A stretch of 35,026 nucleotides of DNA, taken from the NCBI GenBank assembly GCA_012518815.1, contig JAAYRK010000087.1, positions 1 to 35,026 on the forward strand, given 5' to 3'. The DNA comes from Candidatus Epulonipiscium sp. Its GTDB lineage: Bacteria > Bacillota > Clostridia > Lachnospirales > Defluviitaleaceae. The notes under the pieces are model-generated. The model was not told the DNA's origin and made no database searches. It saw only the letters and a program-made list of their open reading frames with translations. Position numbers and translations under genes: made by a program. How positions within the stretch are numbered: position 1 is the stretch's first letter; each line of letters starts with the position of its first letter. Positions 1 to 7,806 of the stretch are shown piece after piece.

Positions 1-273
1 CTGTTCTTTATAAGGTAAGGTTTGGTAGCTACAGCCACCACATAAGCCAAAATGAGGGCAAGAAGCCTGCTTTTCTATAGGGGATCTTTCAAGGACTTCT
101 AAGATAGTTGCTTCTATTTTATCTTTTCTTTTTCTAGTTATTTTTGCTCTTACTTTTTGTCCTTTTATTGCATTTTTTATAATCACTTTTTTTCCATCTA
201 TATAAGCTATTCCTTTGTTTGGAAAGATTATATCTTCAACAATTAAGTCAATAATTTGATTTTTCTTAGGCAT
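1..273 (-). CDS. rlmD: 23S rRNA (uracil-C5)-methyltransferase RlmD-type, N-terminal part (cut by window edge)
   Basis: Only the first 91 codons are present; the gene runs off the left edge in frame, so the SAM-binding catalytic domain is not visible. The fragment has a basic beta-rich N-terminal stretch typical of the TRAM RNA-binding domain (about residues 5-60). It is followed by CPHFGLCGGC, a C-x5-C-x2-C pattern matching the [4Fe-4S] cluster cysteines of the TrmA/RlmD/RlmCD family. Family members methylate a specific uridine of 23S rRNA using S-adenosylmethionine. The ATG start is preceded by GGAGG with good spacing. A promoter lies at 349-377, and a weak hairpin with a T-run lies in the leader at 301-333. 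Which uridine is modified cannot be told from this part; RlmCD-type dual specificity is equally possible. Confidence 0.85.
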   Translation of the reverse strand, partial: MPKKNQIIDLIVEDIIFPNKGIAYIDGKKVIIKNAIKGQKVRAKITRKRKDKIEATILEVLERSPIEKQASCPHFGLCGGCSYQTLPYKEQ

Positions 274-300
274 TTTAATCCTCCATTATGTTTGGTTTTT

Positions 301-333
301 AAAAAAACAATGAGACGGTTTGCTCTTTGTTTC
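301..333 (-). promoter_or_regulatory. weak hairpin plus T-run in the leader of the RlmD-type gene
   Basis: Read on the minus strand, an imperfect hairpin (ACAA and GAG paired with CTC and TTGT around one A/A mismatch) is followed directly by seven Ts, between the promoter at 349-377 and the SD at about 280-285. It could be a weak attenuator. It also resembles a worn copy of the GGACGGTT repeat seen elsewhere in the window. Confidence 0.3.
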
Positions 334-348
334 TTATCGTTCTTTATC

Positions 349-377
349 ATAATAATATATCTACTTTTTTAATACAA
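349..377 (-). promoter_or_regulatory. sigmaA-type promoter for the RlmD-type gene
   Basis: TTGTAT, 17-base spacer, TATTAT on the minus strand, about 75 bases before the ATG. The spacer ends AGATATAT and closely matches the spacers of the promoters at 2164-2192 and 3626-3654. Confidence 0.7.
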
Positions 378-416
378 GGATAATAAAAAACCCCTAGCTC
401 TTAAAATTCTTAATGT

Positions 417-460
417 AAAAAACTGCAGGAAAATAGCATAGCTTTTTACCTACAGTTTTT
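417..460 (-). terminator. intrinsic terminator after the beta-lactamase-family gene
   Basis: Arms AAAACTGTAGG and CCTGCAGTTTT (minus strand) pair with one mismatch, and the 3' arm runs into a T-rich tract. It lies about 30 bases past the stop codon at 492. The A-rich flank on the other side would also let it work for plus-strand transcripts. Confidence 0.7.
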
Positions 461-491
461 ACACATAGAACTAAAAAATAAAGTATTCAAA

Positions 492-1907
492 TTACTTGCC
501 AAAGGTTAGCTTCCTTGCCTTTTTGATGTTTTCTTGATTCTTTCTTCTTATAATTGCCATAATTGATAAAACGATTATATCAATCAATTGAATAATCAGC
601 CCGACAAGTACGCTCCAAGGTGCCCAGACCAATGCAATATCTTTCCATCCACTTTGAAAAAGCAAAGGTATTATTATTATTTGGCAAATAAACAAAATTA
701 GTACTGTTAGATCAAAAAATAATAGTAACTTTGTCTTCTTAATGAAAAGAATGGCAATTATCAAAAGTGCTATACCAACAATAGATATCCCAGAGAAAAT
801 GATATCAAATATCCTCCATATATCAAAGGCAAAACCTTGTTTTTCCTGACCAGTTGTTATTGCAAATATATCATCACATAATCTGTCTATTGATGCTGCA
901 GCATTCATATTTGCAAGAACACACACTGCAATATCTTTCTCTTTTGAAAATATCATTCTAGATGAGTAATTGGGAGTTCCACCAGAGTGTCCGATAATCC
1001 CACTTCCAAAATATTCCCATCCTGCAAAGTAACTAGCTGGATTTTCACCATAAAGCAAATATTCATGTGAAGAATCTATCAACTTTTTATACTCTTCAGG
1101 TATCTTAGCATCTCCAAGCTGAATCATTAAATACCTACACATATCCTCAATATCTGCATACAAATAGCCGGCTGGAATGCGGCCTTCCTTGACGTCTATT
1201 TCATAATCAAATGCTATTCCATATCCAAGTCTAGTTCCTTCGCATATCATCACGTCCTTTGATGGTGTTCCGACAAAAACATTTTCTAATTGCAATGGAA
1301 TTAGTATTTCTTCTTCCATGTATTCTTTATAACTTTTTCCTGATACATTTTCAATGATTGCACCTAACAAATTGTAGTTTGTATTGGCATATGAATAACT
1401 GCTTCCCGGTTCAAACTTCAATTCACTTTTGGAAATGGAATCCACCCATTCCATTAATGACATTTCAGGATTTGCACTTGGATAATCTCTTTCAGAATTC
1501 GTAAATCCACTAGTATGTCTTAATAGTTCCTCAACACTGATTCTGGCCCTATTACCATTATAATAAAGCTCAAAGTTATCAAGTAAATCAGAAATATCAT
1601 CATCAAGGCTAAGCTTTCCTTCGTTAATAAGTTTCAATATTCCTAATCCTGTAAATGACTTTGTCATTGAGCCTATCTGATATAAACACTTTGTATTAGT
1701 GTTTCCATAATAATTTATATTACCATTATTATAAACAACTACACTCAGATTCTTTACTCCACTCTTTTTTTGAAACTCTTCAATATAGTTTTGAATCTCA
1801 TTCATTGGAGTAGCATAGGCCTTATTCCAAGTGTTTGAAACTAAAAAAACAATAGCAAATACAAAAAATATAAAATTACATCTATAAAAAAATTGCTTTT
1901 CTTTCAT
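492..1907 (-). CDS. serine beta-lactamase-family (class C/penicillin-binding-like) protein with membrane C-terminus
   Basis: 471 residues. An N-terminal hydrophobic signal segment (about 12-31) is followed by a beta-lactamase-fold domain. The catalytic motifs are all visible: S80-M-T-K83 (SxxK nucleophile), Y173-A-N175 (YxN) and H307-S-G309 in the place of KTG, as in esterase, D-aminopeptidase and FmtA-like members. The C-terminal 105 residues hold three predicted membrane helices (about 366-389, 394-417, 429-453), so the catalytic domain should face outward on a membrane anchor. The substrate cannot be assigned; cell-wall peptide or teichoic acid ester hydrolysis is more likely than antibiotic resistance. 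The start has GAGGTGAT as SD. The promoter at 2164-2192 implies a leader of about 250 bases. It stands alone as a transcript. Confidence 0.9.
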   Translation of the reverse strand: MKEKQFFYRCNFIFFVFAIVFLVSNTWNKAYATPMNEIQNYIEEFQKKSGVKNLSVVVYNNGNINYYGNTNTKCLYQIGSMTKSFTGLGILKLINEGKLSLDDDISDLLDNFELYYNGNRARISVEELLRHTSGFTNSERDYPSANPEMSLMEWVDSISKSELKFEPGSSYSYANTNYNLLGAIIENVSGKSYKEYMEEEILIPLQLENVFVGTPSKDVMICEGTRLGYGIAFDYEIDVKEGRIPAGYLYADIEDMCRYLMIQLGDAKIPEEYKKLIDSSHEYLLYGENPASYFAGWEYFGSGIIGHSGGTPNYSSRMIFSKEKDIAVCVLANMNAAASIDRLCDDIFAITTGQEKQGFAFDIWRIFDIIFSGISIVGIALLIIAILFIKKTKLLLFFDLTVLILFICQIIIIPLLFQSGWKDIALVWAPWSVLVGLIIQLIDIIVLSIMAIIRRKNQENIKKARKLTFGK

Positions 1908-2081
1908 ATATAATCACCTCAAAAAATATTAATAAATAATCTATCTCAAACAAACATATAATTGCACCTATTCTAAGAAATATTAGATAAAATCACCATA
2001 CAATAACTACACTATTTTTACTCAAAAAAGAAAAATCCGTGGTAACACGTCCCTAAAAAGCTTTCATCATCATATGTATCC

Positions 2082-2108
2082 TTAAGTTAAAACAATCATC
2101 TTTAGCAT
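2082..2108 (-). other. possible 8-codon leader peptide reading frame
   Basis: ATG followed by seven sense codons and TAA (MLKMIVLT), with AGGAG exactly seven bases upstream. It lies in the long leader between the promoter at 2164-2192 and the beta-lactamase-family start at 1907. The SD is as good as those of real genes nearby, but so short a frame could arise by chance. Confidence 0.3.
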
Positions 2109-2163
2109 ATAACTACTCCTTTTCTTCTTTTGTGCTTCTCCTACAATTTTTTCTATCTTAATC

Positions 2164-2192
2164 ATAATAATCTATTTGTTTTTTTATGACAA
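2164..2192 (-). promoter_or_regulatory. sigmaA-type promoter for the beta-lactamase-family gene
   Basis: TTGTCA, 17-base spacer, TATTAT on the minus strand. The spacer ends in AATAGAT, like the promoters at 349-377 and 3626-3654. Confidence 0.7.
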
Positions 2193-2205
2193 GAATAATC
2201 TTTAT

Positions 2206-2236
2206 AACACCTTGGATTTTTTTAATTCAAGGTGTT
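2206..2236 (+). terminator. orphan terminator-like hairpin
   Basis: A nine-base perfect stem (AACACCTTG with CAAGGTGTT) is followed by five Ts on the plus strand. No plus-strand gene precedes it, and on the minus strand no T-run follows. The same stem sequence recurs at 9053-9084 and, altered, at 4650-4703. Confidence 0.45.
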
Positions 2237-2302
2237 TTTGATAACGTTTACTTTTATTAAAAAACTATACTACATTCAACTTTTTCTTCATATTTCCCAA
2301 AT

Positions 2303-2338
2303 AAAAAAGCAGGATAGCTTTAAGCTTTCCCGCTTTTA
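2303..2338 (-). terminator. intrinsic terminator of the CapA-like gene
   Basis: On the minus strand AAAAGCGGGAAAGC pairs with GCTATCCTGCTTTT (one mismatch, one G-T pair) and is followed by TTTTTTATTT, about 50 bases past the stop. Confidence 0.7.
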
Positions 2339-2384
2339 GAATACTTAGCATTACCTAAATAAAAATTTCATTTTTTCTTGGTCA

Positions 2385-3560
2385 TTATTCCTCCACTGTA
2401 TTTGGTTTTTGAATTTCTCCTTTTTCATTTATTATGGTTCCAAAAGAAGCTGATAAGTCTCTTAGCATATCAATAATCTCTTTTCCTCTTCCCTCTTCTT
2501 TGTTTAACAAGTTGGCTTTGCAGTATTGGATATTTACTGGATAAAATTTTCCTTTTATAAAGCCTTCTTTATCTAGAGTTAATTCAAAAATTCCTGTCCT
2601 GCCACATAAATCATCATTTTTTAAGAAAATAAAGTTGCCTATGCTATATAATATGGGCTTGTCTTTATAAAATTCTATCCCTTGTAGTACATGGGAATGA
2701 TGACCTACAACAATATCAGCACCAGCATCAATCATATCGTGAGCCAATTCCCTTTGCCAATCGCTAGGTACTTGAGCATATTCTACTCCCCAATGGGGTA
2801 TTAGAGTTAAAATATCACATTCTTTAGATGCCTCTTTTATATTTTGAAGTATTCTTTCCTTATATTCGGTTTTATAAATTGCCGCTCCAGGTTTGTCTTC
2901 TGTTGCCTCCCAACTACTCCAGGGAATAATAGAAGTAAAAGCTAAAAATCCTACTTTTATTCCATTCATTTCAATAATCCTTACTTGTTCTGCTTCATCT
3001 TTGTTTTTGCCTCCACCAACATATGCAATTTTGTATTGATCCAGGGATTCTAAAGTATCATAAAAAGCATCTTCTCCAAAATCTAAAGTATGATTGTTGG
3101 CAAGAGATACTAAGTCTATGCCGCTATTTACCAAACCTTGAAGGCTATCAGGGTTAGAACGAAAACCATAGCCTTCTGGTTTTTTCGTTGAACCTCTTGT
3201 ACTAACACTAGTTTCTAAATTGATAACTGCTAAATCCGCTTCCCTAGTAATATCTGCTACATCTTCCCAAGGATAGTCAACCCCTCTCTCCCGGATATAA
3301 TCCCCTATGTAGCTATCCATCATTACATCTCCCATAAAAGCTATTACGATTTCTTGAGGCTCTTGTGGCTCTGGTATTTCGGATATTTCTTCTTTTTCTT
3401 CTAATTCAATTTCTTCATTGTTATTTTCTATTGATTGAGATTCTTTTTCTATTTGCTCGTTAGCTTCTGTTAGCGTTTCTTTAGATTCATTGCAACTAGT
3501 TAATATAAAAATTATAGATAGAATGATCAGCCATAAAATTTTTTGCTTTTTATTGTTCAT
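2385..3560 (-). CDS. CapA-family lipoprotein (PGA_cap metallophosphatase-like)
   Basis: 391 residues. A signal peptide ends in the lipobox LTSC (C23), so the protein should be lipid-anchored on the outer face of the membrane. An acidic, Glu-rich linker (about 25-70) precedes the catalytic-type domain. That domain carries the calcineurin-like family marks: GD at 77-78, NLETS at 114-118, NNH at 155-157, HWGVEY at 256-261 and GHHSH at 286-290. CapA proteins take part in poly-gamma-glutamate capsule production or anchoring, but no capB, capC or capD genes are nearby. The stand-alone gene may act on another surface polymer. Its SD is GGGGGAC, and the promoter at 3626-3654 and terminator at 2303-2338 bound a single-gene transcript. 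Confidence 0.88.
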   Translation of the reverse strand: MNNKKQKILWLIILSIIFILTSCNESKETLTEANEQIEKESQSIENNNEEIELEEKEEISEIPEPQEPQEIVIAFMGDVMMDSYIGDYIRERGVDYPWEDVADITREADLAVINLETSVSTRGSTKKPEGYGFRSNPDSLQGLVNSGIDLVSLANNHTLDFGEDAFYDTLESLDQYKIAYVGGGKNKDEAEQVRIIEMNGIKVGFLAFTSIIPWSSWEATEDKPGAAIYKTEYKERILQNIKEASKECDILTLIPHWGVEYAQVPSDWQRELAHDMIDAGADIVVGHHSHVLQGIEFYKDKPILYSIGNFIFLKNDDLCGRTGIFELTLDKEGFIKGKFYPVNIQYCKANLLNKEEGRGKEIIDMLRDLSASFGTIINEKGEIQKPNTVEE

Positions 3561-3625
3561 TTTTGCGTCCCCCAGTCAGAAGCAAAGGAAGGGTTCTTTT
3601 GCTCCCCTATCTTTTCTTCCTTATT

Positions 3626-3654
3626 ATAATAATCTATCTGCTTTTTAAAAACAA
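3626..3654 (-). promoter_or_regulatory. sigmaA-type promoter for the CapA-like gene
   Basis: TTGTTT, 17-base spacer ending GCAGATAGAT, TATTAT on the minus strand, about 65 bases before the ATG. It is flanked on both sides by sequences resembling the GGACGGTT repeat (near 3667-3685 and 3585-3606). Confidence 0.7.
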
Positions 3655-3687
3655 GTAAGACAAGTGTAAAACAAGGGGACTATTCTT

Positions 3688-4326
3688 TTAATCCTCAAAA
3701 GATTTTATAATATCGTATTTAATGAAAAGTTTTTTAGAAGAAATGCGTATATCTGGTGAATTATAAATATTACCAATATGCTTTTCTTCACTATCCTTAG
3801 TCCAATAAAGTTCATTATCCACTATCTTTGAACTAATATTATTTCGAATAATAAATTCGTCTGCACGTACAAAAATTTCTTCATTTAGTTTAAAGGCATA
3901 ATACTCTTTAAAAGTAAAGCATTCACTTTCATCAATTTGTATGAGCGTACCAACACAAGCAGTATTATCGTCTTTATTTTTTCCCTCTTGCCCCGAAGTA
4001 TTATCTTTTGTTTGATTATCATTTTCTGTTAATGTTGTGTCTTGAATAGATGCAACACTATTTTCACCTTTATCATTAATATTTACTGTTTTTGTTTCAC
4101 TATCATATACAACTTCTTTATCAAGTATTTCTGCAATGGCTCTAATTGGTACGTAAACTGTTCCATTATAAGTAATTGCACTAGTAGACACAGGTTGATT
4201 ATTAACTTTGATATTTACCTCATTAAGTAATACATTAATAGTCTTAGCAAATATTGGAGTAACTGATATAGTAAACCCTATGATTATACCTATAATTAAT
4301 TGCTTATAATTTTTAATATTATTCAT
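3688..4326 (-). CDS. copper amine oxidase N-terminal-domain (stalk-type) surface protein
   Basis: 212 residues from the chosen ATG, which has GGAGG nine bases upstream. A longer frame from a TTG at 4344 overlaps that SD and was rejected. One hydrophobic segment (about residues 8-28) acts as a signal or anchor. A copper_amine_oxidase_N1-type domain follows (about 30-85): VNNQPV, an aromatic TVYVPIRAIAE stretch and VVYDSETKTVNI. This domain is common on clostridial surface proteins and is not itself an oxidase. After a polar, low-complexity linker rich in Asn, Thr and Asp (about 88-125) comes a C-terminal region of about 85 residues that may be a second, diverged copy of the same fold. The function is not known; a cell-surface or cell-wall role is inferred. 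Confidence 0.75.
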   Translation of the reverse strand: MNNIKNYKQLIIGIIIGFTISVTPIFAKTINVLLNEVNIKVNNQPVSTSAITYNGTVYVPIRAIAEILDKEVVYDSETKTVNINDKGENSVASIQDTTLTENDNQTKDNTSGQEGKNKDDNTACVGTLIQIDESECFTFKEYYAFKLNEEIFVRADEFIIRNNISSKIVDNELYWTKDSEEKHIGNIYNSPDIRISSKKLFIKYDIIKSFED

Positions 4327-4775
4327 CAAACAACGCCTCCACAATATTGTTAATATTTTATTATTATATTATCATAATAGAAAAAATTTTTAAATATAGT
4401 TTTGGCAATAATTAGAACATCAGATAGTATTATACTTTTCTGTATGCATTTCAGCTCAATTTTATTTATTCATATCATCTTAAGTTTTTTTTATTTCATC
4501 GATAAAGGAACAAACTTTTCTTTACTTACCTTGTAAAAATTCCTATTATAATATTTTAATCTCATCATGTGTTAGTTGAATATATTCAGTGGAGCAAATT
4601 CCAGCATCTAAAAGCAAAGCAAAAAAAGAAAAAATGTATAACAAATAAAAAACACCTCCAATTGTAATTTATATTGATATACCAACTACAATTAAAGGTG
4701 TTTCATAATTAAACTCATTTGAGTTATTAAAAAAAATTACTTATGCTTTAAAGACTTTATTTTACTGGCTTTTGA
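4327..4775. other. 449-base intergenic region between the stalk-type protein and yebC
   Basis: Very AT-rich. It holds the yebC terminator (4650-4703), a small palindrome AACTCAAATGAGTT at about 4711-4724, and TATAAT-like sequences near 4360-4375 that probably serve the stalk-type gene, though no convincing -35 was found. No coding frame was recognised. Confidence 0.5.
4650..4703 (-). terminator. intrinsic terminator of yebC
   Basis: Arms AAACACCT and AATTGTA pair with their complements around a two-base mismatch (17-base arms), followed on the minus strand by TTTTTTATTTG. It lies about 75 bases beyond the yebC stop. Confidence 0.75.
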
Positions 4776-5510
4776 TTATTCTTCATCAGATTCCCAGTTA
4801 TGATATACTTCTTGTACATCATCATCGTCTTCAAGTAATTCTAACATCTTATTAAATTTCTTAATATCTTCCTCACTAGTTAGTTTCGTTGTTGTTTGAG
4901 GAATCATAGCTACTTCTGCAGAAATCATCTCTACTCCTGCTTTTTCAATAGCTTCTCTAACTGCTGAAAAATCTTCAGGACTAGTTAAAATTTCATAACC
5001 TTCTTCTTCTGCTATAAAATCTTCTGCTCCTGCATCAAGGGCCAACATCATTAATTCATCTTCATCTATTTTATCACTTTTTTCAATCATGATTTGTCCT
5101 TTTTTATCAAACATAAAAGAAACACAACCTGTTGTCCCTAAATTTCCTCCGCCTTTTGTAAAAGCATGACGAATATTGGCAGCAGTACGATTTTTATTGT
5201 CAGTTAACACATCTACTATAACAGCTACTCCGCTTGGGCCATAGCCTTCATAGGTGATAGATTCATAGCTAGATGCATCTCCTTCACCTGCAGCTTTTTT
5301 TATGCTTCTTTCTATAGTATCATTAGGCATGTTGTTTGATTTTGCTTTTGCAATTGCATCACGAAGCCTTGCATTGTTCTCAGGATCTGGACCTCCTTCT
5401 TTTACAGCTACTGCAATTTCTCTACCTAGCTTTGTAAATATTTTTCCTTTTTGAGCGTCTGCTTTTGCTTTTTTATGCTTAATATTCGCAAACTTAGAAT
5501 GACCTGCCAT
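4776..5510 (-). CDS. yebC: YebC/PmpR/TACO1-family protein
   Basis: 244 residues, the normal length. The N-terminus [16 protein letters not shown] is the family hallmark. Other conserved stretches are [14 protein letters not shown], the [10 protein letters not shown] segment and [14 protein letters not shown]. The family was long annotated as a DNA-binding regulator; recent work on bacterial YebC and mitochondrial TACO1 ties it to relief of ribosome stalling, notably at proline runs. Which role applies here is not decided by the sequence. It follows the HAD phosphatase gene by 35 bases with an AGGAGG SD, so the two are probably co-transcribed from a promoter near 6283. Confidence 0.96.
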   Translation of the reverse strand: MAGHSKFANIKHKKAKADAQKGKIFTKLGREIAVAVKEGGPDPENNARLRDAIAKAKSNNMPNDTIERSIKKAAGEGDASSYESITYEGYGPSGVAVIVDVLTDNKNRTAANIRHAFTKGGGNLGTTGCVSFMFDKKGQIMIEKSDKIDEDELMMLALDAGAEDFIAEEEGYEILTSPEDFSAVREAIEKAGVEMISAEVAMIPQTTTKLTSEEDIKKFNKMLELLEDDDDVQEVYHNWESDEE

Positions 5511-5545
5511 TCATTTTCCTCCTAACATTTCATATCGTTGATATT

Positions 5546-6262
5546 TTAGCATGTTTCTATGGATTTGACAATATCGGCAATTTCATTCAAATCAGTAACA
5601 ATATAATCTGCAAATTCTAGGGCATTGTTGGAAGCTGAGGCCTGCTTTTTAAACCAAATAGTTTTTATACCTGCTTTTTTTGCACCAATGATATCTGCTT
5701 CAAAATCATCCCCAATAAATATTGTTTCTTCTTTTGAAACTTTGGCTTGTCCTAAAGCATATTCAAATATCTTCCTATGGGGTTTTGATTTGCCTACTGC
5801 CTCTGAATAAATAAACCAATTGAAATAATGTTTTACATTGGATTTTTCTACTTTTTTATCTTGTGTTAAAGGAAAGCCATTACTAATTATCCCTAAAGGA
5901 TATTTATTTTTTAAGCCTTCTAACAATTCTTTTGCACCGTCTATTAAAAAGGGCCAAGTGGGATAAATTGAAAGATAGATTTCATTAAGCTCCATGGCTA
6001 ATTCTTTATCTTTAATATTGTATCTATCTATTAAATCTATAAAACGATTGATACGAACTTGTGCATGACTTAGTTCTCCTTTTTTATATCCATCCCAAAC
6101 TTTTTGGTTGCATTCATCAAATATTTTTGCAAAAGCCTTTTTATCATCTGGAATGGAATACTCCTTAATAAGGTTATCATAGACTTTTTCTATGGTCTTT
6201 TCTTGTGCCAAATCATGGTTCCATAAAGTATTATCCCAATCAAAGAAAATGGCTTTTAACAT
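5546..6262 (-). CDS. HAD-superfamily hydrolase (YjjG/nucleotidase-like, subfamily IA)
   Basis: 238 residues with all four HAD motifs: D8-W-D10-N-T in motif I (Asp nucleophile and general acid), S127-N-G in motif II, K158-S-K160 in motif III and G184-D-D186 followed by EAD in motif IV. A helical cap domain (about 15-100) sits between motifs I and II, typical of subfamily IA phosphatases such as YjjG or phosphoglycolate phosphatase. It is likely a cytoplasmic phosphatase of small phosphorylated metabolites; the substrate cannot be told. The SD is GAGAGG. A TATAAT lies at about 6283-6288 on the minus strand, just upstream. It is the first gene of a pair with yebC. Confidence 0.9.
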   Translation of the reverse strand: MLKAIFFDWDNTLWNHDLAQEKTIEKVYDNLIKEYSIPDDKKAFAKIFDECNQKVWDGYKKGELSHAQVRINRFIDLIDRYNIKDKELAMELNEIYLSIYPTWPFLIDGAKELLEGLKNKYPLGIISNGFPLTQDKKVEKSNVKHYFNWFIYSEAVGKSKPHRKIFEYALGQAKVSKEETIFIGDDFEADIIGAKKAGIKTIWFKKQASASNNALEFADYIVTDLNEIADIVKSIETC

Positions 6263-6333
6263 AACTAACTTCCTCTCGGTTCATTATATATCTATTCTAC
6301 ATCAAAAGAAAAAAACAAGAAAGCACAAGAAAA

Positions 6334-6389
6334 GGACGGTTTTCTTCTTCCAAGTTAACAAGTGCCTGGAAGAAAGAAAAACCGTCTCC
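6334..6389 (-). terminator. terminator hairpin of cysK, made of a GGACGGTT-type inverted repeat
   Basis: GGACGGTTTT-CTTCTTCCA pairs with TGGAAGAAAG-AAAAACCGTC (about 19-base arms with small bulges). On the minus strand T-rich sequence follows. It begins about 12 bases past the cysK stop and belongs to the same repeat family as 13241-13330. Confidence 0.7.
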
Positions 6390-6400
6390 CTACTTCTTTA

Positions 6401-7324
6401 TTATTCTTGACTAAATAATGCAGTACTTAGGTATCTTTCTCCATAGCTTGGAGATATTGCTAAAACTTTTTTGCCTTCTCCAAGTCTTTTTGCTACTTTT
6501 AGAGCTGCTGCTACTGCAGCTCCTGTTGAAATGCCTACTAAGATTCCTTCTTCTTTTGCCATTCTTCTTGCAGTATTCATTGCCTCTTCATCTTCTATCT
6601 TTTCTATTGAGTCATATATAGTTGTATTTAAAACATCTGGAACAAAACCTGCCCCTATACCTTGGATACCATGAGGACCTTTCTTTTGTCCAGAAAGAAC
6701 TGCTGATTTAGCAGGTTCTACTGCTACAATTTCAATATTAGGAATGGCATTTTTTAATACCTCTCCGCAGCCTGTAATGGTTCCACCAGTTCCTATTCCA
6801 GATACAAAAGCATCTAAATCTGTTCCCATAGCCTCTAGGATTTCTTTTGCTGTTGTGTTGCGGTGAACTTCTGGATTAGAAGGATTTTCAAATTGTTGAG
6901 GCATAAAATATCCGTTTTTTTCTACTAATTCTTTAGCCTTATTAATAGCCCCGCTCATTCCTTCAGAACCAGGAGTTAAAACAAGATCTGCCCCAAAAGC
7001 TTTGAACAATTTTCTTCTTTCTAAGCTCATGGTTTCTGGCATTACTAAAATTACATTATAACCCTTAGCTGCCCCAATCATTGCTAAACCTATTCCTGTA
7101 TTTCCACTAGTAGGCTCTACTATTGTATCTCCAGGCTTAATTTTTCCTGCCTTTTCTGCAGCGTTAATCATACTTAAAGCAATTCTATCTTTAACACTAC
7201 TGCCTGGATTATACCATTCTAATTTAACATAAACATCAGCACTGTCTTTTTCAACTAATTTATTTAGCTTTACAATGGGAGTATTACCAATTAGTTCATC
7301 AATTGAATTATATACTTTATTCAC
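6401..7324 (-). CDS. cysK: cysteine synthase (O-acetylserine sulfhydrylase)
   Basis: 307 residues, full length. It makes L-cysteine from O-acetylserine and sulfide with pyridoxal phosphate (PLP). The PLP lysine is K45 in NPGSSVKDR. The substrate loop is PTSGNTGIG (71-78), the phosphate-binding loop is GIGTGGT (176-182), and [10 protein letters not shown] near the C-terminus is also typical. The start is GTG, chosen because AAGGAGTGG lies about seven bases upstream and the N-terminus aligns with the family. A clear promoter at 7377-7406 and a terminator at 6334-6389 make it a single-gene transcript. No cysE or T-box leader is seen next to it. Confidence 0.96.
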   Translation of the reverse strand: MNKVYNSIDELIGNTPIVKLNKLVEKDSADVYVKLEWYNPGSSVKDRIALSMINAAEKAGKIKPGDTIVEPTSGNTGIGLAMIGAAKGYNVILVMPETMSLERRKLFKAFGADLVLTPGSEGMSGAINKAKELVEKNGYFMPQQFENPSNPEVHRNTTAKEILEAMGTDLDAFVSGIGTGGTITGCGEVLKNAIPNIEIVAVEPAKSAVLSGQKKGPHGIQGIGAGFVPDVLNTTIYDSIEKIEDEEAMNTARRMAKEEGILVGISTGAAVAAALKVAKRLGEGKKVLAISPSYGERYLSTALFSQE

Positions 7325-7376
7325 AAAACCACTCCTTTTATTAATTCATATTATTCTTATCGGTTTTTATGGTTTT

Positions 7377-7406
7377 ATTTTACTACAGCTATTCATGTAC
7401 TGTCAA
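7377..7406 (-). promoter_or_regulatory. sigmaA-type promoter for cysK
   Basis: Perfect -35 TTGACA, 18-base spacer, TAAAAT on the minus strand, about 55 bases before the GTG start. Confidence 0.75.
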
Positions 7407-7424
7407 TAACTACTTTTATAATTT

Positions 7425-7805
7425 TTATAATGTACGAAGAGCAACCAACACACAAGCCTCTACTGCATTGATTCCCTTTTCTTTAGCAAATTCTAAGATC
7501 TCTTCACTTACAGTTCCCGGTTGTAGCCAAATATTTTCAATTCCTAGTTGGGCACATTCCTTTACTATTCCTATCCCAATTTTAGGATTAACTACAAAAT
7601 CAACTACTTCAGGTTTTTCTGGTAAATCCCTTAAACTTTTATAGGCTTTATCCCCATCAATTTCTTCATACTTTGGACTAATAGGATAAACTTTATAGCC
7701 TGCTTCTTTTAATTCCTTATAGATCTTATAACCATACTTGTCTTTATCTGTTGTTGCCCCTACTACAGCCCATATTTTTTTCTTCATTAATTCTTCTGGC
7801 TTCAT
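7425..7805 (-). CDS. CoA-binding domain protein (YccU-like)
   Basis: 126 residues from the ATG with AGGAGG upstream; a longer frame to 7838 would overlap the preceding gene and lacks an SD. The whole protein is one Rossmann-type CoA_binding_2 domain: IWAVVGATTDKDKYGY near the N-terminus, YPISPKYEEIDGDKAYKSL and a conserved IWLQPGT segment. It is similar to the CoA-binding domain of succinyl-CoA synthetase alpha but lacks the ligase part. Proteins of this kind have no settled role. It starts one base after the YigZ-family stop, so the two are translationally linked. Confidence 0.9.
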   Translation of the reverse strand: MKPEELMKKKIWAVVGATTDKDKYGYKIYKELKEAGYKVYPISPKYEEIDGDKAYKSLRDLPEKPEVVDFVVNPKIGIGIVKECAQLGIENIWLQPGTVSEEILEFAKEKGINAVEACVLVALRTL

Positions 7806-7806
7806 T

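Larger units (their letters stand above)
1908..2384. other. 477-base intergenic region with promoter, terminators and relic-like signals
   Basis: No protein gene of normal size is seen. From right to left it holds the terminator of the CapA-like gene (2303-2338), an orphan plus-oriented terminator-like hairpin (2206-2236), the promoter of the beta-lactamase-family gene (2164-2192), an 8-codon leader reading frame (2082-2108) and a T-box-like fragment on the plus strand (2035-2054). Confidence 0.6.

Noticed and set aside
2035-2054. T-box riboswitch
   Set aside because: GTGGTAACACG resembles the T-box core, but the AGGG lead-in, the stem I region and any downstream gene on that strand are missing. 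Kept only as a possible relic.
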